From VXYL01 sp965199945 (GTDB taxonomy: Bacteria > Pseudomonadota > Gammaproteobacteria > Pseudomonadales > Azotimanducaceae): a DNA stretch of 64,000 nucleotides. Positions 50,185-60,055 of this stretch are shown piece after piece. The notes beneath the pieces are model-generated. The model was given only the letters and a program-made list of their open reading frames with translations, made no database searches and was not told where the DNA came from. The position numbers and the translations under genes are program-made. Location: positions 3,782,001 through 3,846,000 of the forward strand of contig OZ241354.1 of assembly GCA_965199945.1 (NCBI GenBank), read 5' to 3'. Within the stretch, counting starts at the first letter, position 1. Every line of letters begins with the position of its first letter.

Positions 50185-50913
50185 ATGCCAACGGACTACG
50201 CGCCTCGCCAGAAGCGGCCGCCGCCCAAGGGCGCTGTCGGCAAGCAGGTTCCTGCGTTGCGCTCCTTCGGCGCAGGCGCAGCGTGCGGCATCGCCTTGAC
50301 GCTGGCGCTCGTCTACTTGCCGGCGCTGCTGTCGAATGACGCGGCACCAGCCGACGACGCGGTGGAAGAAACGATAGCCGCGGCGCCGTCCCTCACCTAC
50401 GAGTTCATGGACCGGCTGCCGAATGAAGAGGTGGTCACCAATGTGACGCCCTACGAACCTCCCACGGAGGCGGTGGCGGTGGCGGAGCAAGTAGAGGAGG
50501 CGGCGGAGCAGGACGATGCGCCTCCCAAGCCCGCCGAGTCGTTGGCGGAGACACAAGACGGCGGCGCTCGTCCGGAAAAGACCGCGCCGATCGAGCCAGC
50601 GGCACCGCTGCTTGCGAGCGCACAACGCAGTGCGCCGCCCGATCCGGTGGCCAGCGAGACGCCTTCGCGCCAGGAATACCTGCTGCGCACCACGTCCTTC
50701 GACAGCCGCGACGAAGCGGATGCCCTGCGCGCCCGCCTGATCCTCGCTGGCTTGGCGGTGGCCGTGAAGGTCGTCGAAGGGGAGGGGCCGGAAGGCGCTT
50801 CGCACCGGGTGGTGGTCGGGCCCTTCCCGAACCAGCTGGCCATGCGGGAGACCCGAACCGCGCTGCGCGCCGAGGGAATCGGGCTGTCGCCGGCGGGCAT
50901 GGTCGGCGGCTAG
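50185..50913 (+). CDS. FtsN-like SPOR-domain protein
   Basis: The product has 242 residues from the ATG at 50185. A short basic cytoplasmic head (APRQKRPPPKG) precedes a membrane helix near residues 33-52 (GAACGIALTLALVYLPALL). A long acidic, proline-rich periplasmic linker and a C-terminal SPOR domain at about 170-240 (YLLRTTSFDSRDEADALRARLILAGLAVAVKV, HRVVVGPFPNQLAMRETRTAL) follow. This layout matches FtsN, which activates septal peptidoglycan synthesis. The name is inferred from architecture. It follows uvrD by about 100 bases and its stop overlaps the convergent DUF481 gene by CTAG. Confidence 0.78.
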   Translation: MPTDYAPRQKRPPPKGAVGKQVPALRSFGAGAACGIALTLALVYLPALLSNDAAPADDAVEETIAAAPSLTYEFMDRLPNEEVVTNVTPYEPPTEAVAVAEQVEEAAEQDDAPPKPAESLAETQDGGARPEKTAPIEPAAPLLASAQRSAPPDPVASETPSRQEYLLRTTSFDSRDEADALRARLILAGLAVAVKVVEGEGPEGASHRVVVGPFPNQLAMRETRTALRAEGIGLSPAGMVGG

Positions 50914-51959
50914 AGGGTCGCTCCCAGGGCAATCGCGTAGCTGGCGTCGGTCTTGCCGCGCCCTGCCGTCGGCGGCGTCTCGTGCTGCACGTCAACGCGC
51001 AGACCCGCCCGCCAGCGCCCGGTCAAGTGCAGCCGAATGCCGGTGTCCGAGTCCCAAACGCGGCCTTGCGAGCCGAGCTTCCACAGGAACTGGTGGTTGT
51101 GGAACGCTTCCAGCCGCTCCCCGAGCAGCCAGCGCTTGAACGACACCCCCCAGCGCAATGCGGCGTCGCGCTCGGTGGCGTGGGCCGGCGAGAGCGTCTC
51201 GAACACTTGGCTGACGCCCAGGTCGGTGGTGAGCGCGCCGCGAGGCGACTCCCACAGCGCGTGGCCGACGCCAAGGCCGCCGGTGAAGCGCCGCTCGATG
51301 TTCTTGAGGGGATCGGCGAAGTAGTCGAAGCTCGCCACGGCATACCACCTGCCAGCGCTTTCCTCTGGCTCAGCGGCGCCCGCGTTGGCCGTCCCAAACC
51401 GCCAGCGCAAGTCGTAGCTCAAGTCCCGCTGATCCTTGGTCGCCACGTCCGGCCCGTCGACGCCGATGCGCGCCGAGGCGCGGCGAGCGGCGAACGCCAG
51501 GATGTTGTCGAAGCGCTCGCCGACGCGCTCGGCGCCCAACACGAGGTTGTAGTCCTCGGTGCGCGTGTTGCCGCTCGCAACGACGATGCCGAGATCCGCC
51601 GAGATGTCCCAATCGCGCAGCGCCAGCGGCCCGGCCTCGGCTTCGTCGTCGGCCGCTTCGACACGTGCGATGCGGCGACGCGGCACGACGACGGCGCCCA
51701 CCTCTGCCACGTCGATGGTCAAGGACTCGGCGTCTTCCTGCAGGATCGAGCCGCTGAGCCGGTCGCCGTTGTCGAAATGCACGATGGCGTTCGCCTCTTG
51801 CGGCGCGGCGAACGCACCCGCCGCAACGAGTCCGAAGAACATCGCAGCGAGAACGGCCGCTGCCGTCCGACGGGCAGCGCCAGCCAACGACGCTGGCCGA
51901 GCAAGCCGCGCCGGATGCGCCACGGCGCCGCTGCATCGCTTTCGACCACCTGCGGACAT
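50910..51959 (-). CDS. DUF481 outer-membrane protein
   Basis: The product has 349 residues from the ATG at 51959. After a basic stretch there is a signal-like segment at about 30-52 (TAAAVLAAMFFGLVAAGAFAA). A small beta domain follows (IVHFDNGDRLSGSILQEDAESLTIDVAEVGAVVVPRRRI). Then comes a DUF481 (YdiY-like) beta barrel with alternating aromatic strands (ADLGIVVASGNTRTEDYNLVLGAER, YAVASFDYFADPLKNIERRF) ending in ASYAIALGATL. Members are salt- or membrane-stress induced outer-membrane proteins of unknown function. It is convergent with the SPOR gene. Confidence 0.82.
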   Translation of the reverse strand: MSAGGRKRCSGAVAHPARLARPASLAGAARRTAAAVLAAMFFGLVAAGAFAAPQEANAIVHFDNGDRLSGSILQEDAESLTIDVAEVGAVVVPRRRIARVEAADDEAEAGPLALRDWDISADLGIVVASGNTRTEDYNLVLGAERVGERFDNILAFAARRASARIGVDGPDVATKDQRDLSYDLRWRFGTANAGAAEPEESAGRWYAVASFDYFADPLKNIERRFTGGLGVGHALWESPRGALTTDLGVSQVFETLSPAHATERDAALRWGVSFKRWLLGERLEAFHNHQFLWKLGSQGRVWDSDTGIRLHLTGRWRAGLRVDVQHETPPTAGRGKTDASYAIALGATL

Positions 51960-52057
51960 TTTGACGATGGTAGTGCCGGCGGCGAACGCAAGCGATACTT
52001 GAGGGCAAGGGAGCTCGATGGAGCTCATGAAGAGCTCAAAGGAAAGGAGGGAACCAT

Positions 52058-53089
52058 ATGTTGCGACCTGTCCAACTCGGTGCGCTAAGCGGCCTGCGCG
52101 TGTCGCCGCTGTGCCTCGGCACCATGAACTTCGGCGAACCCGGCCGCGGCCATCAGGGCGATTGGACGCTCGGCATCGACGAGGCGCGGCCCATCTTCAA
52201 GGCGGCGCTCGATCACGGCCTGTTCTACTTCGACTGCGCGGACGTCTACGGCATCGGCGCCAGCGAGCAGGCCGTGGGCGCGCTGCTCAAGGAACTCGTC
52301 GCCCGCGACGAATACGTGCTGGCCACCAAGGTGGCGATGCCGATGGGGCGCGGCGCCAATCAAGGTGGCCTGTCGCGCAAGCACGTCTTCGAGGGCGTGG
52401 ACGCGAGCCTCAAGCGTCTCGGCCACGACTACGTCGACCACTTGGTGATCCACCGCCATCCACATGGCATTCCCGCCCAGGCCACCGTTCCCATCGAAGA
52501 GACGATGGAGGCGCTGCACGACGTGGTGAAGGCCGGCAAGGCGTTGTACCTGGGCGCGTCGTCCATGTTCGCCTGGCAGTTCGCCCAATTGCAGATGACT
52601 GCACAAGCCAACGGCTGGACGCGGTTCGTTTCCATGCAGAACCACTACAACCTGGTCTACCGCGAGGAAGAGCGCGAGATGAACCCGTACTGCGCCAGTA
52701 CCGGCGTCGCGCTCACGCCCTGGTCGCCGTTGGCGCGGGGAATCCTCGCCGGCTCCTACCGCGGCGGCTTCGACGGCGGAGCGACGAACCGCTCCAAGGG
52801 GCGCGACCGCGTGCGCACCGAGGGACTCTACCGGAGCGAGGCCACCTTCGAGATCGCCGAGCGCGTGGTGGAGACCGCGCAGCGGCTCGGCAAGACGCCG
52901 GCGCAGATCGCGCTCGCCTGGCTGGTGGGCAAGCCGGAAGTCCAGGCTCCCGTGGTGGGCGTGTCGCGGGTCGAGCAGCTCGAGCAGCTGGTGGCGGCGT
53001 GCGACATCGAACTCGAAGAGAGCGACGTCGCCTACTTGGAGGAACTGTATCGGCCGGTCGAGAACCTGCTTTCGGTCGGAACGTCCTAG
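52058..53089 (+). CDS. Aldo/keto reductase
   Basis: NADPH-dependent carbonyl reductase with a TIM barrel, 343 residues. The catalytic tetrad is visible: Asp59 and Tyr64 in FDCADVYGIG, Lys in LATKVAMP (near 90) and His in HLVIHRHP (near 130). The cofactor-binding end has GVSRVEQLEQL. AAAGGAGGG stands about 5 bases before the ATG, one of the strongest ribosome-binding sites in the window. It resembles the YajO/Tas-type group; the physiological substrate cannot be told. The DUF218 gene follows by 25 bases. Confidence 0.92.
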   Translation: MLRPVQLGALSGLRVSPLCLGTMNFGEPGRGHQGDWTLGIDEARPIFKAALDHGLFYFDCADVYGIGASEQAVGALLKELVARDEYVLATKVAMPMGRGANQGGLSRKHVFEGVDASLKRLGHDYVDHLVIHRHPHGIPAQATVPIEETMEALHDVVKAGKALYLGASSMFAWQFAQLQMTAQANGWTRFVSMQNHYNLVYREEEREMNPYCASTGVALTPWSPLARGILAGSYRGGFDGGATNRSKGRDRVRTEGLYRSEATFEIAERVVETAQRLGKTPAQIALAWLVGKPEVQAPVVGVSRVEQLEQLVAACDIELEESDVAYLEELYRPVENLLSVGTS

Positions 53090-53114
53090 CCTCAAGGCAA
53101 GCGCGCTTGCGCCA

Positions 53115-53876
53115 ATGTCGCTGGTCGACAAGGCGCTCACCTTGCTGGCGATGCCGGTGGGGGCGACGATCGCCTGCGCACTGGCGGCGGGCATCGCCTG
53201 GCTGTTCCGTTGGCGGAGAACATCGGGTGCGCTGGTCGTCGCGGCGTTCGCCTGGATCTGGTTCTGGGCCACGCCGCTCTCCGCGAACCTGGCGCTTCCC
53301 CTGCTGGGCGAAAGATACCCCTTGCAGCGCATTGAAGCGCTGCCGCCGGCCGACGCCATCGTGGTGCTCGCCGGCGACGTTCGCGCGGGGGGATCGAATC
53401 CCTATCCGCAGCTGGGCCGCACCGGCGACGCCATTGCGCACGCCGCGCGGCTGCATCGGGCGAGCCTCGCTCCGGTTGTCATCGTGTCGGGCGGGGTGCT
53501 GGGCCGCGGACAATCGCGGCCGATGGCCGGGGCGATGCGCGATGCGCTGGTGGCGCTCGGCGTGCCCGAGGATGCCGTGCTGGTGGAAGGCCGCAGCCGC
53601 ACCACGCGGGAGAACGCGCTCTTCACGGCCGAACTTGCGGCCGAGCGGGGCATCGAGCAGGTGCTGCTCGTGACCTTCGATCTGCACATGCGGCGGTCGC
53701 TGGCCGCGTTCCGCAAGGCCGGCCTGGCGCCGGTGCCAGTGGTCTACCAGCACAGTGGCGGTGCGCGGTTCCGCGTCCTCGACCCCCTGCCGAGCATCGG
53801 CCAGCTGAGCAGGTCCTCTTTCGTCCTGCGCGAGTGGCTGGGCCTGTTGATCTACCGGTTGCGGGACTGGGCCTGA
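53115..53876 (+). CDS. DUF218 / YdcF-ElyC-type membrane protein
   Basis: The product has 253 residues. Two N-terminal membrane helices (about 8-30 and 36-58) precede a DUF218 domain with DAIVVLAGDV, AARLHRASLAPVVIVSGG, EDAVLVEGRSRTTRENALFT and VLLVTFDLHMRRSLAAFRKAGL. This is the ElyC/SanA/YdcF family, some of whose members affect cell-envelope integrity and undecaprenyl-phosphate carriers; the enzymatic reaction is not firmly established. It is probably co-transcribed with the upstream reductase. Confidence 0.85.
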   Translation: MSLVDKALTLLAMPVGATIACALAAGIAWLFRWRRTSGALVVAAFAWIWFWATPLSANLALPLLGERYPLQRIEALPPADAIVVLAGDVRAGGSNPYPQLGRTGDAIAHAARLHRASLAPVVIVSGGVLGRGQSRPMAGAMRDALVALGVPEDAVLVEGRSRTTRENALFTAELAAERGIEQVLLVTFDLHMRRSLAAFRKAGLAPVPVVYQHSGGARFRVLDPLPSIGQLSRSSFVLREWLGLLIYRLRDWA

Positions 53877-53916
53877 CTTCTCCCTCTTCGCCGCCGGCCG
53901 GCAAGGCGCTTTCGCG

Positions 53917-55824
53917 TCAGCCCGGCGGCAGGTCCAGCGCCGGATTGCGGTCGAAAAAGCCCACCGGGTGCAGCGAGAAGCCGCAGTACTCCACGGGCAT
54001 CACCGGCCAGTCCTCCGGGCGCGGCAGGTGGGTGACGCCCACCGTGTGCCACAGCACGATGTCCGTGTCCTCGATCGCACGGTCCGCGCCGCTCCACGCC
54101 GGCAGCCCGTCGCCGCCTGGGTGGAGGTTGGTGTGGTCGCCGGCGGCGTTGAGCTGCGCGTCGTCGAAGCGCGTCACCCACAGATTGTGCCGAGCGAAGC
54201 CGGCCCGCGCGGCCACTTGCGAGTCGGCAGCCGCCATCAGCGCCGGGGTGGGGCCGGGCAGCAGCTTGTATCCGACAGGAACGCCAAGGCGGTTGCGGCG
54301 GCTCGGATTGACGACCTTCCAGATGCGGGCGCGGCTGGCGTCCACGCTGCGTTTCGCCGCGCCTTCGGTGCCCAGAAGCCGCGCATTGGCGCGGAAGGCC
54401 GTGCCTTCTGGATTGTCGTCGCCCAGCGGCGCCGGTTCCGTGTCGATTTCGTAGACGCTGTTGGCCGTGCCGTCCAAGTCGAAATCCAGGCGGAAGCAGA
54501 ACAGGTGCTGGTGGATGGGCGAGGCGAGATTGGGCGCGATCAGGGGCGCGAACGCCGGCCGTTCCTCGCCGTCGCGCACCGCCGACACGCCGACGATGCC
54601 CGTGAGCTTCACTTCCATCTGGATGCTGCCGTCCAGATACAGGTACCAGTAGAAGCCGTAGTCGTAGTTGCCGACGGTGTGGAACGTGCTCACGACGAGC
54701 CGGCGCGAGCGGCGCACTTCGGTGGTCTGGGACTGGGCGTCGTGGTGCTTCCAGAGGATGCCGTAGTCTTCTTCGTGCAGGCAGATGGCGCGTTCGACGA
54801 GGTGCGCGCCGCCGTCGGGCTTCACCACGGCATGGTCCAGGTAGTGGACTTCGCCCACGCAGTCGCAGCCCAGCGACAGCGAGTTCACGCACTGGCCGAT
54901 GCTGGCTTCGCTGGCGTCCAGAACATGCTTCCAGCGGTGCATCGGGTCGGTGTCGCCGTAGGGCACCACCATGTCGGAGAGCGCCGCGCGGTGCAGAATC
55001 GGGCGCAGTGCGCCTTTGTCTCGATAGCCCAGCTGGTGCAGAACGAGGCCGTTGGTCGGATGCACCGTGACGCGGAACTCCCAGTTCTGCCATGCGATGG
55101 CGTTCCCCTCGACGCGAAAGCCCACGCCTTCCGGCTGCGTAATGCGCAGCGGCTTCAACGGCGCGCGCGGCTTCTGGCTGGGGGCGTCGTAGCGGCCGGA
55201 TTCCGGCGGCAGCGGCCAATCGCCGTGGTCCTCCAAGTGCGCGACCTTGCCGGCGGTGAGATCGACGTGCGCGATCAGCCCATGCACCGGCCGGGCATAG
55301 CCGTTGTCCGTCTTGTCTTCGCGCACGAAGGCGATGGCGCGATGCACCCGATGCCCCGCCGGAACGCTCGGATGCAGGTAGCCGCCGGCCGGCCAAGGGT
55401 CGATCTGCACCAGCTCGAAGTCGTCGATGCCGCGCCGCCGCATTGCCGCCTGCCAGCCTGGATCCTCCTTGGCGATGCGCACCGCCGCCACGACGTCCGC
55501 GAAGCTGATGGGCGCCTGTCCGGCGACGATGCGTTCCACGGCAACCGCGCCGGAGGACAGATCCACAACCGCGTCGAAGCCGCCGTCGGGCGCCGGCCCC
55601 TGCGGATGGTCGTAGCCGAGAAGCCGCACCTTGCGCGGAACCGGCAAGCCCGCTGCGAAGTTCTCCAATGCATCCTTCGGCGGTTCCACCAAGGCCGCGG
55701 AACAGAAGGCCGCGTTCGTTCCCAGTTCGGCCTTGGCCAACGCCGTGGCGCGCTCGATCTCCTGCGCCGCGAGCGGTTCGAGCGGATGCGCGCCTTCGGC
55801 AAGCTCAAGCACTGGTTCGGCCAT
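53917..55824 (-). CDS. Primary-amine oxidase (copper amine oxidase)
   Basis: Oxidises primary amines to aldehydes with release of ammonia and hydrogen peroxide. The product has 635 residues from the ATG at 55824. Tyr387 in VGNYDYGF is the residue that becomes the topaquinone cofactor (consensus N-Y-D/E). The copper ligands are HQH in SPIHQHLFCF and the His in GVTHLPRPEDWPVMP. MVVPYGD and LGCDC...VHYLDH are also conserved. No signal peptide is seen, so it is probably cytoplasmic, like the Arthrobacter enzymes. The amine substrate is unknown. The gene stands alone between convergent and divergent neighbours. Confidence 0.95.
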   Translation of the reverse strand: MAEPVLELAEGAHPLEPLAAQEIERATALAKAELGTNAAFCSAALVEPPKDALENFAAGLPVPRKVRLLGYDHPQGPAPDGGFDAVVDLSSGAVAVERIVAGQAPISFADVVAAVRIAKEDPGWQAAMRRRGIDDFELVQIDPWPAGGYLHPSVPAGHRVHRAIAFVREDKTDNGYARPVHGLIAHVDLTAGKVAHLEDHGDWPLPPESGRYDAPSQKPRAPLKPLRITQPEGVGFRVEGNAIAWQNWEFRVTVHPTNGLVLHQLGYRDKGALRPILHRAALSDMVVPYGDTDPMHRWKHVLDASEASIGQCVNSLSLGCDCVGEVHYLDHAVVKPDGGAHLVERAICLHEEDYGILWKHHDAQSQTTEVRRSRRLVVSTFHTVGNYDYGFYWYLYLDGSIQMEVKLTGIVGVSAVRDGEERPAFAPLIAPNLASPIHQHLFCFRLDFDLDGTANSVYEIDTEPAPLGDDNPEGTAFRANARLLGTEGAAKRSVDASRARIWKVVNPSRRNRLGVPVGYKLLPGPTPALMAAADSQVAARAGFARHNLWVTRFDDAQLNAAGDHTNLHPGGDGLPAWSGADRAIEDTDIVLWHTVGVTHLPRPEDWPVMPVEYCGFSLHPVGFFDRNPALDLPPG

Positions 55825-55993
55825 GGCTGACGTCCTTTTTCTTATGCTGGTGTTCGACCGCAAACGCACGATCGGCGAACGGGCGGCAACGCTACCACAA
55901 CCGCATCCGCCCCTCGCCCACTGCACGGCCTGTGCGCGATTGGCAAAAGCGGCTATTCTCTTGGCTGTTTCATCGAGTTGGCGGCACCGGCCC

Positions 55994-58279
55994 ATGCTCG
56001 ACGCGCTTCGGCAAGTCGTCCAGGATGTCGATGCGGCGCCTAGTTTTCGCGCTGCGCTGGATTTGATCGTCGCCCGGGTGGCGTTGATCCTCGACGCCGA
56101 GGTGTGTTCCATCTTCCTGCGCGACGGCCGTGGCCGCTTCCACTTCGTCGCCAACGAAGGCTTGAACGCCGACATGGTGGGTGCGATTTCCGTGGGCGCG
56201 GACGAAGGCATGGTCGGCTTGGTGGCCGAGCGCGCCGAGCCCATCAATCTGGAGAACGCCGCCAGCCACCCGCGCTTCTCCAGCGTTCCCGGGCTCGGCG
56301 AGGAGCCGTTCGGCGCCTTTCTGGGCGTGCCGATCATCCACGTCGGCGAAGTGCTGGGCGTGCTGGTGGTGCAGGACCGCGAGCTGCGCCGCTACGACGA
56401 GAACGAAGTGGCGTTCCTGGTGACGCTGGGGGCCCAGATCGCCAGCCGCGTCGCCCACGCCGAAGCGACCGGCGACATGCGGGAACGGATGCCGGGCGGC
56501 AGCGGGCCCGGCGACGAAGGGCGCTTCAAGGGCATTCCCGGCGTGCCTGGCATCGGCCTCGGCACGGCCTTCGTGGTGCTCCCCGTGGCGCGCCTGGAGC
56601 TGGTCTCGGAGCAGGAAGCCGAGGACGTGGACTTCGAGCTGGCCACCTTCGAGCGCGCCATCAAGCACACCCGGCAGGACATCGAGCGCATCAACGAAGA
56701 GATGGCGAAGACCCTGGGCCCGCAGGAGCAGGAACTCTTCGACGCCTATCTGCACATGCTCGACGACGCCGCGCTCGCCGGCGATATCCGCCAGCGCATT
56801 CAGAATGGACAGTCCGCCCAAAGCGCCCTGAAGCAGGCGACCCTCGAACAGGCGGCGAACTTCGAGCGCATGCAGAACTCCTACCTGCGCGAGCGCTCGG
56901 CGGACGTCCGCGAACTCGGCCAGCGGGTGCTCGCCAACCTGCAGCAGGTGAGCGCAAGGAAAGCCGACTACCCGCCGGACATCGTGCTGATCGCCGAGGA
57001 AGTGACGGCGCCGATGATGGCGGAGCTGCCGGTCGAGAAGCTGCGCGGCATCGTTTCCCTGCGGGGCTCGCGCAACTCCCACGGCGCCATCATCGCCGAC
57101 GCCCTGGGCATCCCCACGGTAATGGGCGCCGAGGACGTGCCGATCTACGCCGTGGAAGGCCAGACCGTGATCGTGGACGGCTACTACGGCGACGTCTTCT
57201 TCAATCCCAACGCCCTGCTGAACGACGCCTACGGCCAGTTCCTCGCCGAAGAAGAGGATTTCGCGCGCGAGCTGGACGGTCTGCGCGGCTTGCCGAGCGT
57301 GACGAAGGACGGCCACCCCATCAACCTGTGGGTGAACATCGGCCTCGTCAGCGAGCTGACGCGCTCCCTCGATCGCGGCGCCGAGGGCATCGGCCTGTTC
57401 CGCACGGAAGTGCCCTTCTCGATGGGCGACCGGTTTCCCACCGAGGAAGAGCAGCGCACCGTGTACCGGGAACACATGGAGGCGTTCGAGCCGCGCCCGG
57501 TGACCATGCGCACCCTGGACATCGGCGGCGACAAGCGCCTCTCGTACTTCCCCATCGAGGAAGAGAACCCGTTTCTCGGCTGGCGGGGCATTCGCATCAC
57601 CCTCGACCACCCGGAGATCTTCCTCGGCCAGGTGCGCGCCATGCTGAAGGCCAACGCCGGTCTGGAAGGCGTGCTGCGCATCATGCTGCCGATGATCACG
57701 CGCCTGGAGCAGGTTGCCGACGCCAAGGCGCTGATCCACCGCGCCCACCGTGAGGTGGTGGAGGAAGGCTTCGACGTGAAGACGCCCATGGTGGGCGTGA
57801 TGATCGAGGTGCCAGCGGCCATCTACCTGGCCGGCGAAATCGCCGACGCCGTGGACTTCCTCGCGGTCGGCTCCAACGACTTGACGCAGTACATGCTGGC
57901 CGTGGACCGCAACAATCCCCGCGTCGCAGATCTGTTCGAGGAAGTCCACCCGGCCATGCTGACGGCGCTGCGCCAGGTCGCCACCGCCTGCCATGCCCGC
58001 GGCAAGCCGGTCGGCATCTGCGGCGAACTGGCCGGCACGGCAGAAGGCGCCGTCCTCTGCATCGGCATGGGCTACGACGTGCTGTCCATGAACGCCTCCA
58101 ATCTGCCGCGCGTGAAGTGGGTGGTGCGGCGCATGTCGCTGCGCCGCTGCCGGCGCATCCTCGCCCGCGCGCGGCATCTGCGTTCGAGCAAGGAAATACT
58201 CGCCTACGTGCGCGATCAGCTGGTGGCGGCCGGCTTGCAGCGCGCGGTGCCGCACCACGAACTGCCGGCCGGCGTCTGA
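55994..58279 (+). CDS. ptsP: PEP-protein phosphotransferase PtsP (enzyme I-Ntr)
   Basis: First component of the nitrogen phosphotransferase system, which passes phosphate from PEP to NPr and EIIA-Ntr for regulation rather than sugar uptake. The product has 761 residues. An N-terminal GAF domain covers about 1-165 (VCSIFLRDGRGRFHFVANEGLN, GVPIIHVGEVLGVLVVQDRELR). The enzyme I part follows with GIPGVPGIGLGTAFV, the phosphorylated His in SRNSHGAIIADALGIP, and the PEP-binding barrel (GIGLFRTEVPFS, GGDKRLSYF, NDLTQYMLAVDRNN, GICGELA). The ATG at 55994 matches PtsP N-termini. NPr and EIIA-Ntr genes are not in the window. Confidence 0.96.
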   Translation: MLDALRQVVQDVDAAPSFRAALDLIVARVALILDAEVCSIFLRDGRGRFHFVANEGLNADMVGAISVGADEGMVGLVAERAEPINLENAASHPRFSSVPGLGEEPFGAFLGVPIIHVGEVLGVLVVQDRELRRYDENEVAFLVTLGAQIASRVAHAEATGDMRERMPGGSGPGDEGRFKGIPGVPGIGLGTAFVVLPVARLELVSEQEAEDVDFELATFERAIKHTRQDIERINEEMAKTLGPQEQELFDAYLHMLDDAALAGDIRQRIQNGQSAQSALKQATLEQAANFERMQNSYLRERSADVRELGQRVLANLQQVSARKADYPPDIVLIAEEVTAPMMAELPVEKLRGIVSLRGSRNSHGAIIADALGIPTVMGAEDVPIYAVEGQTVIVDGYYGDVFFNPNALLNDAYGQFLAEEEDFARELDGLRGLPSVTKDGHPINLWVNIGLVSELTRSLDRGAEGIGLFRTEVPFSMGDRFPTEEEQRTVYREHMEAFEPRPVTMRTLDIGGDKRLSYFPIEEENPFLGWRGIRITLDHPEIFLGQVRAMLKANAGLEGVLRIMLPMITRLEQVADAKALIHRAHREVVEEGFDVKTPMVGVMIEVPAAIYLAGEIADAVDFLAVGSNDLTQYMLAVDRNNPRVADLFEEVHPAMLTALRQVATACHARGKPVGICGELAGTAEGAVLCIGMGYDVLSMNASNLPRVKWVVRRMSLRRCRRILARARHLRSSKEILAYVRDQLVAAGLQRAVPHHELPAGV

Positions 58280-58310
58280 CGCCCGGAACGCTCGGCCCCG
58301 GCGAACGCCA

Positions 58311-59456
58311 TTGCCCGTCTACGGCAACATCCGGCTCTGGGACGGCCTCGGCGACGACTATTCGGACGCCGACTCCATCGCCGTGGAAGGAGAGACCATC
58401 ACGGCCGTCGGCCACGGTCTCGGCGGCGAAGACTGCGGCGGGCTGACGGTCGTTCCTGGATTGATCGACGCCCATGTCCACATGGTGCTCGATCCGGCGC
58501 TGCGCAGCCTCGACGCGCAGTTGGCGGAACCAGCCGAGACAACCCGCGAAAAGATGCGCCAGCGCGCCGCGGCGATGGTGCGCGCCGGCATCACCACCGC
58601 CCGCGATCTGGGCGGCGGCGCATGGCTGGAACTGGAACTGCGCGACCGCATCGACGCCGGTGAAATCGTCGGCCCGCGTCTGCTCTGCGCTGGCCAGCCC
58701 GTCACCTCGGTCGGCGGCCACTGCCACTTCTGGGGCGGCGAAGCGGCCACGCTTGCCGACGCCCAAGCCATCATCGAACGGCAACGCCAGCACGGCGTCG
58801 ATCTCATCAAGGTGATGGCCACCGGCGGGATGCAGACCCCCGGCAGCCAGCCGAAGGACGCGCAATTCGATCAATCCACGATGTCCGCCATCGTCGCCGC
58901 GGCCAACGCCCACGGCTATCCGGTGGCCGCCCACTGCCACGGCACGCCAGGCATCCGCAATGCCGCCCACGCCGGCGTGCGCAGCATCGAACACTGCTCG
59001 TGGATCGGCGCCGACGGCAAACGCGGCGCCTTCGACCCGCAGACGGCGCTGGAGATCGCCCGCCGCGGCATCTGGATCTCGCCCACCGTCAACGCCGGCT
59101 GGGGGCGCTTCGGGCCGGATTTCGCCGCTGCGGTAACGGCCAACTTCCGCGCCATGAAAGTACACGGCTGCGCCTTGATCGCCTCCACCGACGCCGGCAT
59201 TCCCAACGTGTACCACGAAGACCTCGCCAAGGCGCTGCCCGTCTTCGCCCGTCTGGCCGAGCTCTCGCCGGTGGAGACGCTGCGCAGCGCCACCAGCGAC
59301 TGCGCCCGCGCCCTTGGGCTTGGGGACACGACGGGCATCCTGCGCGAAGGCGCGAGCGCCGATCTGCTGTTCGTGCGCGGCGACCCGCTCGCGGACCTCG
59401 GCGCGCTGCGCGATCCGGCGCTGGTGGTCGCCCGCGGATGCGAGCACAGAATCTGA
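58311..59456 (+). CDS. Metal-dependent amidohydrolase (imidazolonepropionase-like)
   Basis: The product has 381 residues from the TTG at 58311. The metal ligands of the amidohydrolase superfamily are present: DAHVHM near residue 54, Lys in LIKVMATGG near 166, His in AAHCHG near 204, His in SIEHCS near 227 and Asp in STDAGI near 291. The C-terminal beta segment (REGASADLLFVRGDPLADL) is typical. Members act on dipeptides, prolidase substrates, organophosphates or imidazolonepropionate; none can be chosen here. It starts 31 bases after ptsP. Confidence 0.9.
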   Translation: MPVYGNIRLWDGLGDDYSDADSIAVEGETITAVGHGLGGEDCGGLTVVPGLIDAHVHMVLDPALRSLDAQLAEPAETTREKMRQRAAAMVRAGITTARDLGGGAWLELELRDRIDAGEIVGPRLLCAGQPVTSVGGHCHFWGGEAATLADAQAIIERQRQHGVDLIKVMATGGMQTPGSQPKDAQFDQSTMSAIVAAANAHGYPVAAHCHGTPGIRNAAHAGVRSIEHCSWIGADGKRGAFDPQTALEIARRGIWISPTVNAGWGRFGPDFAAAVTANFRAMKVHGCALIASTDAGIPNVYHEDLAKALPVFARLAELSPVETLRSATSDCARALGLGDTTGILREGASADLLFVRGDPLADLGALRDPALVVARGCEHRI

Positions 59457-59516
59457 ACGCGCGAGCGCATACACTCGCGCACGGTCACCAACAAGCAACA
59501 CACGGGAGGCACAGGA

Positions 59517-59987
59517 ATGGCGATTGAGGAAGGCAAAGCCGCACCGCTCTTCGCGTTGAACGACGCGGAGGGCAACAAGGTCGCGCTCAAGGAGTTGCAG
59601 GGCCAGCATGTGGTCGTCTACTTCTATCCCCGCGACGACACGCCCGGGTGTACGAAGGAGGCGTGCGGATTCCGCGACCATTGGCAGGAGATCCAGGACG
59701 CGAACGCCGTCGTCCTCGGCATCTCCCCCGACACCGAAGCGTCGCACCAGAAGTTCCGCGACAAGTACGAACTGCCGTTCACGCTGCTCGCCGACCCCGA
59801 CCGCAAGGTGATGACCAAGTACGGCGCCTACGGCGAGAAGACGATGTACGGCAAGAAGACGATGGGCGTCATCCGCTCGACGGTGCTCGTCGGCCCGAAC
59901 GGCAAGGTGGTCAAGCACTGGCGCCGCGTCGCCAAGGCAGCCGACCATCCGCAGAAGGTGCTGGAGGTTCTCAAGGGTCTCTCGTAG
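59517..59987 (+). CDS. bcp: Thioredoxin-dependent thiol peroxidase (Bcp/PrxQ)
   Basis: Reduces hydrogen and organic peroxides. The product has 156 residues. The peroxidatic Cys lies in YFYPRDDTPGCTKEACGF near residue 45, with the resolving Cys five residues later (Bcp type with both cysteines). The start has GGGAGG upstream. FTLLADPDRKVMTKYGAYGEK and STVLVGPNGKV complete the family pattern. It follows the amidohydrolase by 60 bases. Confidence 0.96.
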   Translation: MAIEEGKAAPLFALNDAEGNKVALKELQGQHVVVYFYPRDDTPGCTKEACGFRDHWQEIQDANAVVLGISPDTEASHQKFRDKYELPFTLLADPDRKVMTKYGAYGEKTMYGKKTMGVIRSTVLVGPNGKVVKHWRRVAKAADHPQKVLEVLKGLS

Positions 59988-60055
59988 CGCCATCCTTCGG
60001 CGACGAGCGACGGCTCGCCACCCAGCCGAACAAACCCCGGCGCACTTGGCTCGCC